The notes under the pieces: model-generated | Database searches by the model: none | Told to the model about the DNA's origin: nothing | What the model saw: only the letters and a program-made list of their open reading frames with translations | DNA from: Haematococcus lacustris | Lineage: Eukaryota; Chlorophyta; Chlorophyceae; Chlamydomonadales; Haematococcaceae | Length of the DNA stretch: 64,000 bases | Direction: 5' to 3' | Assembly: GCA_030144725.1 (NCBI GenBank) | Contig: JASKMD010000008.1 | Span: 11,193,344-11,257,343 of the forward strand | Shown: one piece after another, positions 1 to 17,377 of the stretch | Layout: each line of letters opens with the position of its first letter | How positions within the stretch are numbered: position 1 is the first letter of the stretch | Made by a program: the position numbers and the translations under genes

Positions 1-1481
1 GCCTGCGCCAGTACCCTGGCTCGCCAGCGGACCGGTTGCCCCTACGCAGCCATCAGCAAGAGGAGTCTGAGCACAATTTTGAGACAGAGCGGGGCAGCTT
101 GGCAGGGCGCAAGCGCCGCTTCCAGGAGGTGCAGGAGCCAGCTCAGGGGGGGGGCGCCCGCAACTATGTGCAGCGCTATGCCCAGCAGTACCCTCGGAAG
201 GGCCAGCCCTTGCAGGAGGAGGGTGGCGGCCCACAGTCGCTGCCACAGCAGGAGCAGCAATGGCAGCAGCCGCTGGGTGGGCGCCAGGGGCAGCGTCAGC
301 CGGCAGGCATGCCCTCCCAGGCTGTGCTGTACGCCCCGCTGAGTTGGGCGCGACAGCACTCCTCGTCCAGGGGCCATCTCATCACCCGGCTCAGTCACAA
401 CATAGTGGTGGGTGGCGGTAGCTGCTGCACCTGCTTCTTCTGCTACTGCTCCTGCTGCTGTACCTGCTGCAGAGGCTTCTCCTGATGCTTCTCTGCCCTT
501 GCCTTCCTGCTGCTGTCTGTACGGCTGCTCCCGCCACTGCTGTTGTAGTCCCCTCACCCCACCTCCCCCTGGAGCCATGTTTCTGCCCCATCGTCGTTCA
601 TCACAGCATCTTCACCACCAATACTCTTGTAACCAACACCATGATCAACAGCCATCGCCAGCAGTAGCAGCAGCAGGAGGAGCAGCAGCAAGGACATGAG
701 CAGCAGCAGCGCATCACAGGCCCCCAGCGCTTGCGAGTTCCCGCCCGCCTGCCTGCCTGCAGGACACGGTGGAGGCCCTGACCCCATCAGCAGCGGACCT
801 GGCGGAGCGGCAGGCCATGCTAGGTCTGGTGGACCGCGTGTGCCGGGCAGCACTCAGGGACTACCCCGGCCTGCAGGTCAGACCCACCCGGGCCTCACAT
901 GGCCTGCTGTGCAATGCTGAGGCACCACCTAGCCGGCAAGATCAGCGGTGTGACCTCACCGAGCTTCACTACCTCTCACTGCGCTATGAAAACTGCGGTT
1001 TACCATGAAATTATGCGTATTTTAGCGTAGTTTTCGTTGAATTTTCTACCTGAGCGATGTTTTCAAGTAAGATCGAGCTATAAAACCAGGGGTATTAACC
1101 TATGCCATGTCAATTTGAGATGACATGCATCCGGGCGAAACGAAAAAAAAACCTGCCGCACACCTGCTGAGCAGGATGTGATCTGCTGGGTAGCACGCAA
1201 GAATTTACCCTGGCTTGCATGGCCAAACTGCCTTGCCTGGCCTGGCCTAAGCTTGTTGGGTCTGAACCAAGCAGACATGGCCTAAGGGGACAGAGCAGGA
1301 CCATGGATGCCTTGGCTGCTGCTAGTGCTGCCGCTACTGCTGTGTGCACCAGCTGGCAGCACTGGCTGCTTCCTGATGCACTTGCCTTCATCCATGCTGC
1401 CACCATGCTCCCCTGCCTGCCATGCAGGCTCACGCTGCCCTGCTACTTCCTCCTACCAACTACTGCTGCTGGACCCACCTG

Positions 1482-1579
<98 letters not shown>

Positions 1580-4500
1580 CAGGTGCTGCCCTTTGGCAGC
1601 TATGTCAGTGGGCTGGGCACCTGCGTGTCGGACCTAGACGTGGTGCTGGTCAATGTGAAGCACCCACGCAATGCCAGCCAGGGGTTCTATGAAAAGGGCG
1701 AACGCCACGCAGTGGCTGCCTTGCTGGACAGGTGACCCACTACTCACCCAAACGCCTTGACCCTGGCTTTGCTTTATTCCAGGCCCAGGCCGCTGCTGCT
1801 GCTGCTGCTGCTGCTCATCTTGAAAGTTGAATCACTACATCACAATCCAGCGCGTCCCACCCACCCTGCCCCAGACCACCCCACATTTCCTTGCCCCACC
1901 TAATCCAACCCCTCCCCACCCACCCCATCACACCTCACGCTGCGCCCGCCCTCCCCTCCCCCTGGCCCTGGCCCTGGCCTTGGCTTCAGGGTGTGCCGGG
2001 GGCTGCGCTCAGAGTCCAGCGCCATCACCATCCACAACCTGTTTGTCATCCGCTTCTCACGCATCCCACTGGCCAAGCTCACCGCCTCCCTCACCAGCCT
2101 GGACACAAGCAGGTATAAGGACACAGCCCTCACCTAGCACTAGGAACAGCAGCTCAGGGGGAAGAAGCACAGTGCTGACCTCAGCAGCAGCAGAGCAGCT
2201 GCAGGAGCAGGAGGGGCAGCGTAGCGGGAGGAGCAGCAGGGGTGGGGTGGGGTACCCAGTTGACCCACTGCGATGACAGTTGCAACAGGCTGTTCAGGCA
2301 ATCCAGCTGCCCTGACCGGCCCTAGCCTGCATTGCCCTGACCTCGTCTGCTGCACACCCTGCCCCTCACACCCTGCGCTGACCTGCCCCACCTGACCCCT
2401 GACCCCTGCCCCCTGCCCCTGCCCCGCAGCAGCCAGCCCATGGCGGTAGACATCAGCATTGCCACCCAGTCCGGGCCTGAGGCCGCCGCATACCTGGCCA
2501 AGCAGGTGGCGGCTAACCGCGCCCTGCGGCCCCTGGTGCTGGTGCTGAAGGCCTACCTCAAGGTGGGGTCAGGGCCACTGCACGGCCACCAGGGCTGTAG
2601 GCTGCACCAGGGCTTTAGGCTGCACCAGGGCTGTAGGCTGCTGCTGCTGCCTGCTGCTGGCTGCCTGCTGTTGAGCATCACAGCACGCTGCTGGTGATGG
2701 TCCTGCTGTTGACTTTCACGATACTAGTGGTGATGGTGGTGGTATTGGTGGAGGTGGCTGCAGCTGGCTGTTGCTGCAGCTGGCTGGCTGGCTGTGGGCA
2801 TGGCTGCCGGCACACCCTGCTTGGCCTGGGCCTGCAGGTGAAGGAACTGAACGAGGTGGCCAGCGGTGGCTTGTCCAGCTACGGCCTGACCTACATGGTG
2901 CTGGCCCATCTCATGGTAAGATGGCCGCACTGCACTCCTGCAGTTCATTAGGCAGAGATTAGTGGAGCGCTGCTTGATATCCCCTACTATGTGTGCTATC
3001 CCTTACCATGGGGTGAAGGTCAGGGTTAGGGTTCAGGTTTAGGGTTCAGGATTAGGGTTCAGGGTTCAGGGTTAGGGTTCAGGGTTAGAGATACCGCATA
3101 TGCTGTGCACTGCCAATGCCCCCGTGTGGCTGGTTTACTACAGTGACTCGCACGCTGCCATATGCTTTCAAGTCATGGCGGCTGTGACTGTGGTGGGTGG
3201 GTGCAGGAGGAGGGGCGTCAGGGGCGTGATGTGGAAGACCTGGGACTCATGCTGCTCAGGTAGGGGAGGGGGCGCAATGAGGGAAGGGGAGGCTTTCTAT
3301 TCGGAGAGGGCTGTGCTGGAGCTTTCCCCCATAGCGTAGGCACAGCATAGGCATAGCATAGTCATAGGCACATTGTTGCATCACACAGCCACCCCACCCC
3401 AACCCAACCCAACCCAACCCATCCTACACAGCTGCCTTCCTGCACACACACGCCATGTAGCCTGCCTGCAGCGAGACTGCCCTCAGCATTGAGGTGTCTC
3501 ACTGCAAGGCATGCTGCTGCTAGGCCAGGCATCTCACCCTAGCCAGCTGACTGGCGTGCACTTCGCTGCCCGCAGCTTCTTCAGGCGCTATGGCTGCGCA
3601 TATGACACACACAGCCAAGTGGTCAGTGTGAAGGATGGAGGCATTGTGGGCCGCAACCTGGCGTCACACTACCGCAACAGTGAGTGCCTCAGGGGCTGTC
3701 AGCTTCTCACCCTGCTGCCGTGCTGGGCAGGATAGCAGGCGGGTGGGTGGGTGGGTGCTGGAGCATTAAACAAGCAATATTCATAGCACCGCTGCACTGC
3801 TAATGGCCCAATGGGCCCCAGCAACCGGCTTCGTCCAGCACGGATGAACCAAGGCTGTGGAGATGGGGTCAGAGTCTACCGTAGTACACCTACCATAGCC
3901 GCTGATGGTTGAGACCGTCTGGTACACCCCTTGAGCAGCAACATTCAAGTACTCCTGCCATCATTCCTTCTTAATCAATTTGAATTTAAATGTCACTTCA
4001 CATGCCGCGCGTCGCAGTGGACCGCATCTGCTGCCTGGACCCACTGACGGGCCGTGACTGCACAGAGGGCACATACCGCAGCGACGAGGTGCTGGCCGCA
4101 CTGAGGTCAGCGCACTATGGGCTGGAGGAGCTGCTCGCTAAGTATCCGAAGGTGAGGCCGGCGTTGGGCGGTTGGCAGCTGTTGGTCCTATCGCGGCAGG
4201 TAGCAGGAGAGGGAGGCTTTCACTCACCCCCCATGTCCTCCCTCACCACCTGACCCTCAAAATGTTTAGGTACATTTTCCCCGGCTCAGTTGCTGAGCAA
4301 GCATTATGCAGTGCAACACACCCAGCTCAGTCGTCTGACAAGCAAGTACTGCCATACACGCGGAGCATGGGAAGCGCAACCCATTCCACGCTGTCTACGC
4401 AGCCCCGCACCGCTGCCGTGTGTGCAACGGGGTGCCAGGTGGGCACACACACCGGAGCTGCCTCTTGTCTGGCCTTGTGCTTCGTCGTGTAGGACTGCCC

Positions 4501-4609
4501 TAGCGACTTGGATATCTTGGGCGGGCTAATCAACGGAGGCTGGGGCGGAGAGGCTACAGACGAGCAGTACACAAGGCTGCTGCCAGCGGATGATGACTAC
4601 GTTGCGTGA
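1..4609 (+). CDS. Non-canonical poly(A) polymerase (TRF4/PAPD5-like), 5' end uncertain
   Basis: Nuclear terminal nucleotidyltransferase that would add short A-tails to RNAs marked for exosome decay or processing. Exons that join in phase: 763-876, 1583-1731, 1990-2112, 2430-2562, 2838-2915, 3207-3259, 3576-3679, 4018-4151, 4493-4609 (stop), giving 334 residues. Seen motifs: FGSYVSGL followed by SDLD (two catalytic Asp), then MAVDISI (third Asp), the helix RPLVLVLKAYLK, the signature ELNEVASGGLSSYGLTYMVL, and a PAP-associated segment with CCLDPLTGRDCTEGTYRSD. These follow the order of the TRF4/PAPD5 family. The N-terminal exon or exons are not settled. An open Gln/Gly-rich stretch at about 36-485 could supply one, or the gene may begin left of the window. 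A (CTG)n tract of about 92 bp ends nine bases before the acceptor of the catalytic exon. The family call is firm; the exact paralogue is not. Confidence 0.88.
1483..1574 (+). repeat. (CTG)n microsatellite at a splice acceptor
   Basis: About 30 uninterrupted CTG units in the intron just before the exon with the catalytic SDLD motif. The acceptor TTTGTGCAG follows directly, so the repeat occupies the place of the polypyrimidine tract. A shorter CTG run lies at about 1793-1815 in the next intron. Confidence 0.95.
3016..3086 (+). repeat. Telomere-like GGTTAGGG/GGTTCAGGG interstitial array
   Basis: Imperfect repeats of AGGGTTCAGGGTTAGGG type inside an intron of the poly(A) polymerase gene. Related short stretches occur at about 24770-24812 and 27945-27961, also inside gene introns. 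They resemble degenerate telomere repeats but are internal and mixed with TCAGGG units. Confidence 0.7.
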
Positions 4610-5049
4610 CAAGCCTGCCGAGTTCAGACCTGACGAGTTGCACCACCAGCCTGCAGCTCAGAAGTGACACCGTCGTCACCCCCTACTGTACGCCGTTTGC
4701 AGGCGGATCAGAGGGGGATGGGGTGCCGCTCTCAGTCTTGTGCCATCGCTGCCTGCTCAGACTCACTTCATGGCTGGTGCACTGCTGTACAGCCTGCCAG
4801 GGTGCTCGACTGGCCATGGCTGCGGTGCCCCTCGTGCACTGGTGACAAGGCAGCAGCCACTTGGCTGCGGGCTCCCTGGGCTGAGCGAGGCTGAACCCGA
4901 CTGTTGTTGACGCATGTTGTGAAAGAGGCGAAAGAAAGGTGAGCAGGTTCTCAAGGCTGCCGAGGGCCGGGGCAATGGCAAGGCCTGGCCGCTGCGGACT
5001 ATTGCCAAGGACTGCCGCTGGGCAGATGGGCAGGTGGCAGGTATGATGC

Positions 5050-5160
5050 AGCGGTGACCACTGGAGCTGTGCTGGTGGCCTGTCAAGGGCAGGCGCTGCG
5101 CTACAGGGCCTGCGCTACAAGCGGCTGTGAGATCGCCTCAACAAGACGCGGCTGCCAGGC
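5050..5160 (+). pseudogene. Relic of a Fanzor C-terminus
   Basis: Translation with one internal stop gives PLELCWWPVKG followed by LQGLRYKRL-stop-DR. This matches the tail of the Fanzor copies at 52.6-55.9 kb (PLELCRWPHRGRLPAQGKEY, then LGFKKLRER and, in another copy, LGYKRLRDK). Only about 110 bp can be recognised. It is broken by a stop and lacks the catalytic part, so it is a dead fragment. The flanking 4610-5050 shows nothing else I can assign. Confidence 0.55.
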
Positions 5161-5349
5161 CCGCGGTTATGTTTGCCGTGTCCAGGCTGTACCAGCTTCC
5201 AGCTTTGAGCATGTCTCTCGATTTCTCATGTCTTTCACTCACCTTTTCCTCATAAGATTCACAATCACGACTTAAAATGATGATGTTTCACACCGCTTAA
5301 GCCGTCAACATGATGATGATGTGGCTTACACCGCTTAAGCCGTCAGCCG

Positions 5350-5667
5350 TTAGGCTGCTAGGCCGCCCTCCCCCTCTAGGGGTTCGGGACTTTCTGTAAC
5401 GCACTTCAAAGCAAGGTGCACAAACAAAGGTGCACATGGGCTCAACATGAAGTCATGCAAATTATCATTATTGTTCTGTAAAGTCATGGCAAACTCCGGC
5501 TGCTCCCTGATGGAACTCGTGGCAGTGCACTCAAAGATGAAATGCATGGCGTCATCCACTACCCCCTCTGTGCATCTGGTGCATGTGCGATCAATGAAAG
5601 TTACCCCCTCAAACCGAGTTACCCCCTCAAACCCCCTCAACATGAGGTTCTGAGGTTTCTGCAACAC
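5350..5667 (-). pseudogene. LINE reverse-transcriptase zinc-binding relic
   Basis: A 105-residue reading frame carries CTRCTEGVVDDAMHFIFEC, matching the C-x2-C...HxxxxC zinc-binding domain at the end of non-LTR retrotransposon ORF2 proteins (RVT zinc-binding family). No reverse transcriptase motifs lie beside it, so this is a truncated remnant. The rest of 5670-7089 has low-complexity CT-rich sequence and no exon I can support. Confidence 0.55.
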
Positions 5668-7089
5668 ACTTCATGGCTAAGTGCGTGCACAAAGCAGCAC
5701 ATGGTTACAAAATGAGTGCGTGCAAATCACATTGAAGATTGGCTTAAAATCGCCGTCTGACGAAGAATGGCTGTAAGCTTGACGTTTTTCCACTGATTAA
5801 TCTTATCATCATCGTTACATGACATACGCCTGCCGCCGGCATTCGCCTCACCCGCATTCAATACTCAAAATGTCACATGGCACTGGTGTCTGCCGCAGCG
5901 TGTGCTGCAGGGGTGCTGCTGCTGAAGACTGGTTAAGACTTGACACGCAGGTCTACACCCTCAGCCATGCAGCAGCCCGCCCCCCCAGTATGTCATATTG
6001 GGCCTCCGTGCCACAACATACATCCACCACATAGTGCCACAGGCCATACAATGCTTGCAAGCACTGTCAAATGCTTGCAAGCACCGTCCCACCCCACGGG
6101 AGATTGTCAGTCCAGGAGGGCCAGAAGGACCATTGAAACTTCAGAAGGACCAGTAAACCACAGTGGGAAGGACAGCCGATGCCTAACGGCTGCTCAATAC
6201 AGTTGATACCAACCACTTGCTGTACACAATCGTCGCTACCCAGGAAGCCAGCGACTCATGGGTTACGGACATAAACAACGCCTAAGCCTGCCTCCTTTGC
6301 AACACAATGAATGCGGTCGGCAGCATGGGCGCTGCCGGTCGACATAAATAACAGATGCATGCACCTCACCCCATCCCTGGCCCCTCTTCTCCTGCACTGT
6401 TGCGTCTATGTGTGGACTTGGATACCTGTCGTGGTGGGCCATGCGTGCCAGCATGCACTCCCTATAGACCCCTCCCTCGCGCTCTCTTCCCCACCACCCC
6501 CCAGCCCAGTGGTGCAGCTGCTAGGGTGTCCAAACGCTCAGCCGCCAGCACTCTGCTCCTGCGCCAGGCTACAAGCGTGCTGGGTACGCTGCACCTGCAC
6601 CCGGCCATCCCTGGAAACCTCACTGCTAGCCGTCCAGGCATTGTGCTGCTGGGCCAAGCACTCTGCTGCTGAGCCAGCCCGCCAGGCGCCCCCCTGGCCT
6701 GACCACACCCCTTGTCAGTACCCTTTGTGCGCCTGCCTTCCCTGCCTTCACCCCTCTAAGGGCCTCCCCCTCAGGCGCTCACCAGCCTTGGACTGCCTGG
6801 GTGTGACCTGCTTGGCACCGGCCGTACCTGCCCATGCCCCCTACCCCTCCACAAAGCCCTCCACCCGCTAACGCCTGGTAGGGCAGGGCTCTGCATCAAC
6901 ACACACGTTCTGGAGGATGTGACACAACTGGTCGCATGGCGAGGAGCATGTGGCGAGCATGGCCACGTGGGAGGCATGGGAGCTCTACCCCCATGTGAGA
7001 AAATGCCATGCAACCACCTTCAAGCTGGCCACTGATGCTGCTCATGCTTGCAATCATTGATGCAGACCAGCCCCTCCTGCTGGTTCTTC

Positions 7090-10000
7090 TCATGGCCTTG
7101 CTGCTGCTGCTCCTCCTACTGCCGCTCCTGCTGCTGCTCCTGCTGCTGCCGCTGGCCCCTGCTGCTGCGGTGGCCCAGCAGCCCCCTCAGGGGTGAGGTC
7201 AGCACTGCAGCTGCTGCTGTGCTTGGCCTGGTGCGCTGCCAGCAGGTCGCTGAGTGAGAGCTGCAGGTTGGCACGCGTCATCTTGCGCCCCACACACACA
7301 AAGGGCAGATGGTGGCTGGCTGCCGCGTCCTGCCCCTGAACAGGCCAGGCAGCACCCCACAGGCAGCTCTCAGGCCCCTCCTCCGCACTACACAACACGG
7401 CCATGTCAGGCCATGGCCACGTCAACAATGCTGTTGCAATGTGGAAGCTGCCATGGCATGCCACAGCCCCATCGACCATTATGCGGAAGACGGGACATGA
7501 TGGCACTATCCCACCCCCTAGCCTGACCCTGCGGAGCTCCTGCTGGGTATGAGTCAGGCGGTTAAGTAGACGCCAGACCACTCTGGCAGATGGACCCGGC
7601 AGGTGGAACCTGACAGCTCCTACTCCCTGGAGTGGCAGCTGAGCCAGGCCCAGATGGGAACCCTAACTAACAAACCAGACATGAGCTGGGACCCCCTAAC
7701 CTAACCCAACCTAACTAGACCTACAATTCGCTCCTTGCAGCCCCCGCCCCTGCAGCTGAGCCAGCCCCTTCCCCCTGGCGCGGACCAAACACCTTTCCCC
7801 ACACCTTCCATGCTGCACTGCCTGCCCCCCCACACCTGCTGCAGCCCGATGCGGCGACCGGAGCGTGACAGCCGTGTTGCGACCACGACATGGGCACGAG
7901 CCAGGTCCCGAGTCAGCTGCACCTGCACCAGGTCCAAGTGCAAGGCTGCTTCAATACGATGATGCTGTTGATGAAGGGGGATTGTAGTAAGCAGCAGCAA
8001 TGTGGTGAGGGCAACTGGATGGCGGGTGCACAGCTGGGTGCATCCCTGCTGTGGTGCGCCCTGTCGACACAACAAAGCAGGGGCGTGGCCAACTGCGGCT
8101 GCTCGTCACCTTCTCCCACAACCCTAGAGCCAGCCTTCTCCCGGCTTACTGGGCAGCTACGCAGCAGCTGTTTGCTGCAACCCATTCAATGCCTGCCAGC
8201 AGGGGCCTGTGTCAGCCCAAAACCAAACCAGGGCTCCTCCAAAGCACTGAGGCGCATGCACAGCACCACAGACGCATGCACAGCACCACAGCACCTCTTC
8301 ACCTTCCCCTAGACCCCCAGCACAGCACAGCAACCCCTTCCTAGGCAGCTGTTGAACAGGCCATGTGATGCGCATTGAAGAAGGATACAGCACAGGGCGG
8401 TGCGACCCCTGACGAGGCGCACCTGCTCGGCCCAGCCTGCCGCATTGATGGCTCGCCGTGTCAAACTAGAGTCCGCAGCAAAGAGGAACAGCAGCAGCGG
8501 TGGCTGCACACGCACACCAGCAGGCACCCAGGCAGTGGGAGAAGGTGTCAGCAGCATGATGCAGTCCACATGTCTGGTCCACACCAACTGCAAGGCAGGA
8601 GCCTGCTTCAGCAACTGCTACCTGAAAGAGCCATGGGCTCATGTTTGATGTGTTCAGAGTTGTTCTGTGTTCAGAGTTGTTGACGCATGTGGAGGGAGAG
8701 GCGAGAGGAAAGTGATCAGGGACCCACCGCCCCGCATGTGCCTGTATGGGGTCATGCATAGGCCCTGCATGCGAGCCCAGCTCTGGTCCTGCCGCGCCCC
8801 GACCCTGCCACCTGGCCCTCACTCAGCCCTCCAGCTGGCTCTGGTAGGCCATCAGCAGTGGGACAGGCTGAGCAAGGGGAGGACAGAGGCATCCCACCAC
8901 CGCCCCAAGTGCAGGTTGGATCAACTCCATCAATGCCCTGCCTCCTCCTCCATGCACCAACGGCTAGCGGCTAGACACCCAGCCATATGGACTCCATGCA
9001 CTCCATCAAGGCCTACACAGCACCTAATGGCACCGCATGATGTGAGGCTAGCCTTGCCAGGGTGGCATGTAGCAGACACAACAAGGCTGCAGGTCAGGAA
9101 TGCCAGGCAGGCATGCCACCCAGTTCATTCCACCTAGGCCCTCCGCCACACCATAACCCCATAACCCCTGAGCCGCGCACGCCTTCCCACTCAACAGCCA
9201 ACGCACTGCTTAAGCAGCCCCAGCCCACTGCAGCACTACCTATCCTGGCACCACCACCTGTATTCAATAGCAACCCACTCAGAAAGGCTCTTGTAACTCA
9301 CCATGGCAGTATCATGAGCTGGAAGCCGGGGCACCTCCCCTGCCAAGCCCTCGGCACTGCTTTGCAGGCTCTGGCGCTCTGATGCCCTGAGGGCTGCTGC
9401 TTGAGGGCTGCTTGGCAATGCTGCGGAGGGCAAGGGGCGCAGTGCGGCAGCACTGGGGGTGATGGAGCTGGCTGATGCTGCAGATGGGGCAGGTTGGGCT
9501 GGAGGGCCAGAGCCCTGCGCATGTGTGTTACATGGCTCAGGGAGTGCTGCTGCTGCTGCTGCTCCTGCTGCTGCTCCTGCTGCTGGCGGTGCTGCTGCTG
9601 CTGCTGTTGTTCCTGCTTTTATCGGCACTGCTGTAGCTCTTCCTGATGATGAGGATGATGCTTGTGTTGCACCTGCAGCAGCTGCTGCTGGTGGAGGTGC
9701 GCCTCCTGCTGTCACTCCTGCTGCTGCTGCTGCTGCTGCTGCTGGCGGTGATCCTGTTCCTGCTACTCCTGCTGCTGTTGTTGGCGGTGTTCCTGCAGCT
9801 GCTAAAGCTGCTGCTGGGCCTCTGGAGGCATCTGTGCCGTGACCCGTACCACTCTTTGCAATGTGTGAGGGGCCACGCAGCCCAAGAGCACTGGGTGAGT
9901 GGGCCAGGATGGGACTGAAGATGTCCAGTCTCACGCAGGCTACTGTTTGCTCAAGCCACTGGTCCAGCAAGGTAAGCTCTTCCTCCTCCTCCTCCTCCTC

Positions 10001-10619
10001 TTCTTCCTCCTCCTCCTCCCACTCCTTGAGCTGACGGCTTCTGTTGCTTCTAGTTTCTTGTGCCTTCATTTGCAGAGTGCTAGAGGCACGTTGTGTTGGA
10101 GGAGCGGCCCGACGTTGTGACGAAGCAGGGGTCTCGTGTCGCCTGTCCACCTTATGACTTGGTGCATGGACTGGGAGCGGGACAGCACCAGCAATAGGTC
10201 GCTCCCTGCTTTGTCGCTGTGCAGTTCCGTGCTGGGCATGGCCGGGCTTCTTCCCGGCGGACTTGCGGTCGCCGGTATCATTTCGGAGGCCTTGCAGTGC
10301 TGCTTCGACGTTCTTGCCTATACGTGAGTGAGTGGCTGCAGCGAAGCGGTGCGTTTCCAGAGGCCGTTCGTAGCCGAGGTGGAATTGCCAGCTGCGGCCA
10401 CCTAGCAGCATTTCGTCACTGCGGTTAGTAAACGAGTGCTATACCACTGCAGCTGGCCCTAAAGCGGATACAGCGCTTTTTCACGGACATTTGACTTTTG
10501 AATGCGGAAACGACATGGACAGAATGGTGTTTGGTAACTCACGTCTAGGGCTCACGTCACGGCTGGGGACACGAACCTTTACGTTTCTTGTCGCTACCCT
10601 TCCGCTTCTTCTTAGCCAT
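7090..10619 (-). CDS. Unrecognised multi-exon gene with basic N-terminus and acidic/Ala-rich middle
   Basis: No family recognised. The most coherent start is the short exon 10619-10577 (MAKKKRKGSDKKRK, a likely nuclear or nucleolar basic signal). It splices in phase to an exon starting at 10335 (ATHSRIGKNVEAALQGL) and running to about 9303, where ATG|GTGAGT makes a donor. That exon holds a run of about 13 Glu and long Ala/Pro/Ser-rich stretches coded by CTG/CTC repeats. An alternative is an ATG at 10411 within a longer open frame ending at 9236. Further candidate exons with good splice borders are about 8600-8430 (TRHVDCIMLLTPSPTAWVP), 7953-7838 (LVQVQLTRDLARAHVVVATR), 7594-7532 (ARVVWRLLNRLTHTQQELRR) and a final one ending with a stop at 7090 (MTRANLQLSLSDLLAAHQ then low complexity). 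Whether all belong to one gene is unproven. Confidence 0.4.
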
Positions 10620-10838
10620 CACGCGATGCGCAGTGCGACGGGCGGTGGCCTCTTCGAGCAACTTGGGTTTCCCGTGAAAAATACACGGTTGTGTGAAAAT
10701 ACACAATGCCTGAACTTGCCGCGTATCCATCGGGCCGCGTATCCATGGCCAAGCATGCAGTCTGTCTAATGCCAGGCTGATAAGGGGACCGTAGGCCTGC
10801 TCATACATTCGGGTTGCCACAGCACACCAAGCCGCCTG

Positions 10839-16019
<5,181 letters not shown>

Positions 16020-16344
16020 TTTCAGGCAGCGCTGTGCGCCGAGATGCTAAAAGCTAGCCTTTGATGCATGATTGCACATTTCGTGCAGCACTTACCTTTT
16101 CCCTACTGCAGCATGTTGTGCCCGCTGCCAGGCACCTCAGCCATCAGCCATCAGAACAGTGGTTTCGGCTGCACAACCTGGGTGGACATCCTAGATGCCG
16201 AGGCCAGCTTAGACCAGCAGGGCCATCGACTGTTGCGGAACGTCAACCGGTTGGGCCAGCTTGGGCAGCGCTCAAATAGCCCGGAACAGGATCCGGCCAA
16301 GCTGCAGCCCGTGACGAACAGCCGGCAAGAAGACCAGTAGGTCA

Positions 16345-16541
16345 CCCCTCCCATTGAACCACCACGTAAGGGACATTTGACTTTGCGGCATGCCTGGTGA
16401 GAGTTGAGTTGTCATTTTAACGCGAAATGCCTTATCTCTGCGCCGCGCTTGCGCCTGCGCGCCCGAGCTGCTGGCACCCACGGTGACCGGCAGTCTGCCT
16501 GGCACGCGAACGGTTCCGCTCTGCGCGATGGGCCTTTCAAG
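16345..16541 (+). repeat. 197-bp direct repeat, copy 1
   Basis: Nearly identical to 17181-17377 (about 13 differences by eye), same orientation, 639 bp of spacer between them. Both start with CCCCTCCCATTGAAC and end with CCTTTCAAG. No coding function recognised; probably the ends or copies of a transposable element. Confidence 0.85.
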
Positions 16542-16802
16542 TGCTGCCTAACAACACCCACAACGCGGGATGCAGAGTTCTCCGCTGCGGTACACTGCGG
16601 TACACTTTACGCATGGAGCCCAGTTTTCGCAACGACAAAACAATTACAACGACAAAACAATTATTTGACCTGCGTAAATGGTGCTGCGATGGATCGCTTT
16701 GTGGTCCGTGGCATCCCTGTTGACGACGCAGCCGAAAATATGCTACGCCAGGCTGACCAACACGATGAAATGCACTATCAGAGGGCTCTCGATCGTGATG
16801 CT

Positions 16803-16852
16803 CCCTTAAAGGGCTCTTAAGGGCCCTTTAAGCTTAAGGGCCCTTAAAGCCT
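16803..16852. other. AAGGGCCC palindrome cluster
   Basis: Alternating CCCTTAA and TTAAGGGCCC blocks around a central AAGCTT form a nearly perfect inverted repeat able to fold into a long hairpin. It lies between the two 197-bp repeats. Role unknown. Confidence 0.7.
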
Positions 16853-17180
16853 ATCAGCCTGGTATGGGTTGTTGCAGCCCACCAGCACATCAGGAGGCAT
16901 GAGTGACCTCGTCCTTGCATGGCGGCTGCAAGAATGCTAGCACTTTGCGTGCTTGTGATGACAGCTACCAGCGAGTCGCTATGACCCAGCAATAACACAA
17001 GCAGCGAGCAATGACCTGCCATGACCCCAACAACGATGATAGCAGTGCCAGCAGCGAGGGGCTGGCTGCACAAAGTCAGCTACTGGGGTGCTTGCCTTGG
17101 CCAAGGCTGCGGGATGGGGTGATTGCTTGGGCAACTTTGAGTGTTCAGAGGAGGATGAAGAGTTATTTCAGTACTGGCTA

Positions 17181-17377
17181 CCCCTCCCATTGAACGACCA
17201 CGTAAGGGACATTTGACTTTGCTGCGTGCCTGGTGAGAGTTGAGTTGTCATTTTAACGCGGAACGCCTTATCTTTGCGTCGCGCTTGCGCCTGCGCGCCC
17301 GAGCTGCTGGCACCCACGGTGACCGGCAACCTGCCAGGCACGCGAACGGTTCCGCTCTGCGCGATATGCCTTTCAAG
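17181..17377 (+). repeat. 197-bp direct repeat, copy 2
   Basis: Second copy of the repeat at 16345-16541. The segment between the copies holds short open frames, a palindrome at about 16803-16852 and Ser/Asp-rich codons, but no recognisable protein. Confidence 0.85.

Noticed and set aside
9459..9842. Plus-strand Ala-rich ORF
   Set aside because: Shadow of CTG/CTC-rich DNA opposite the minus-strand unknown gene; no splice or family support.
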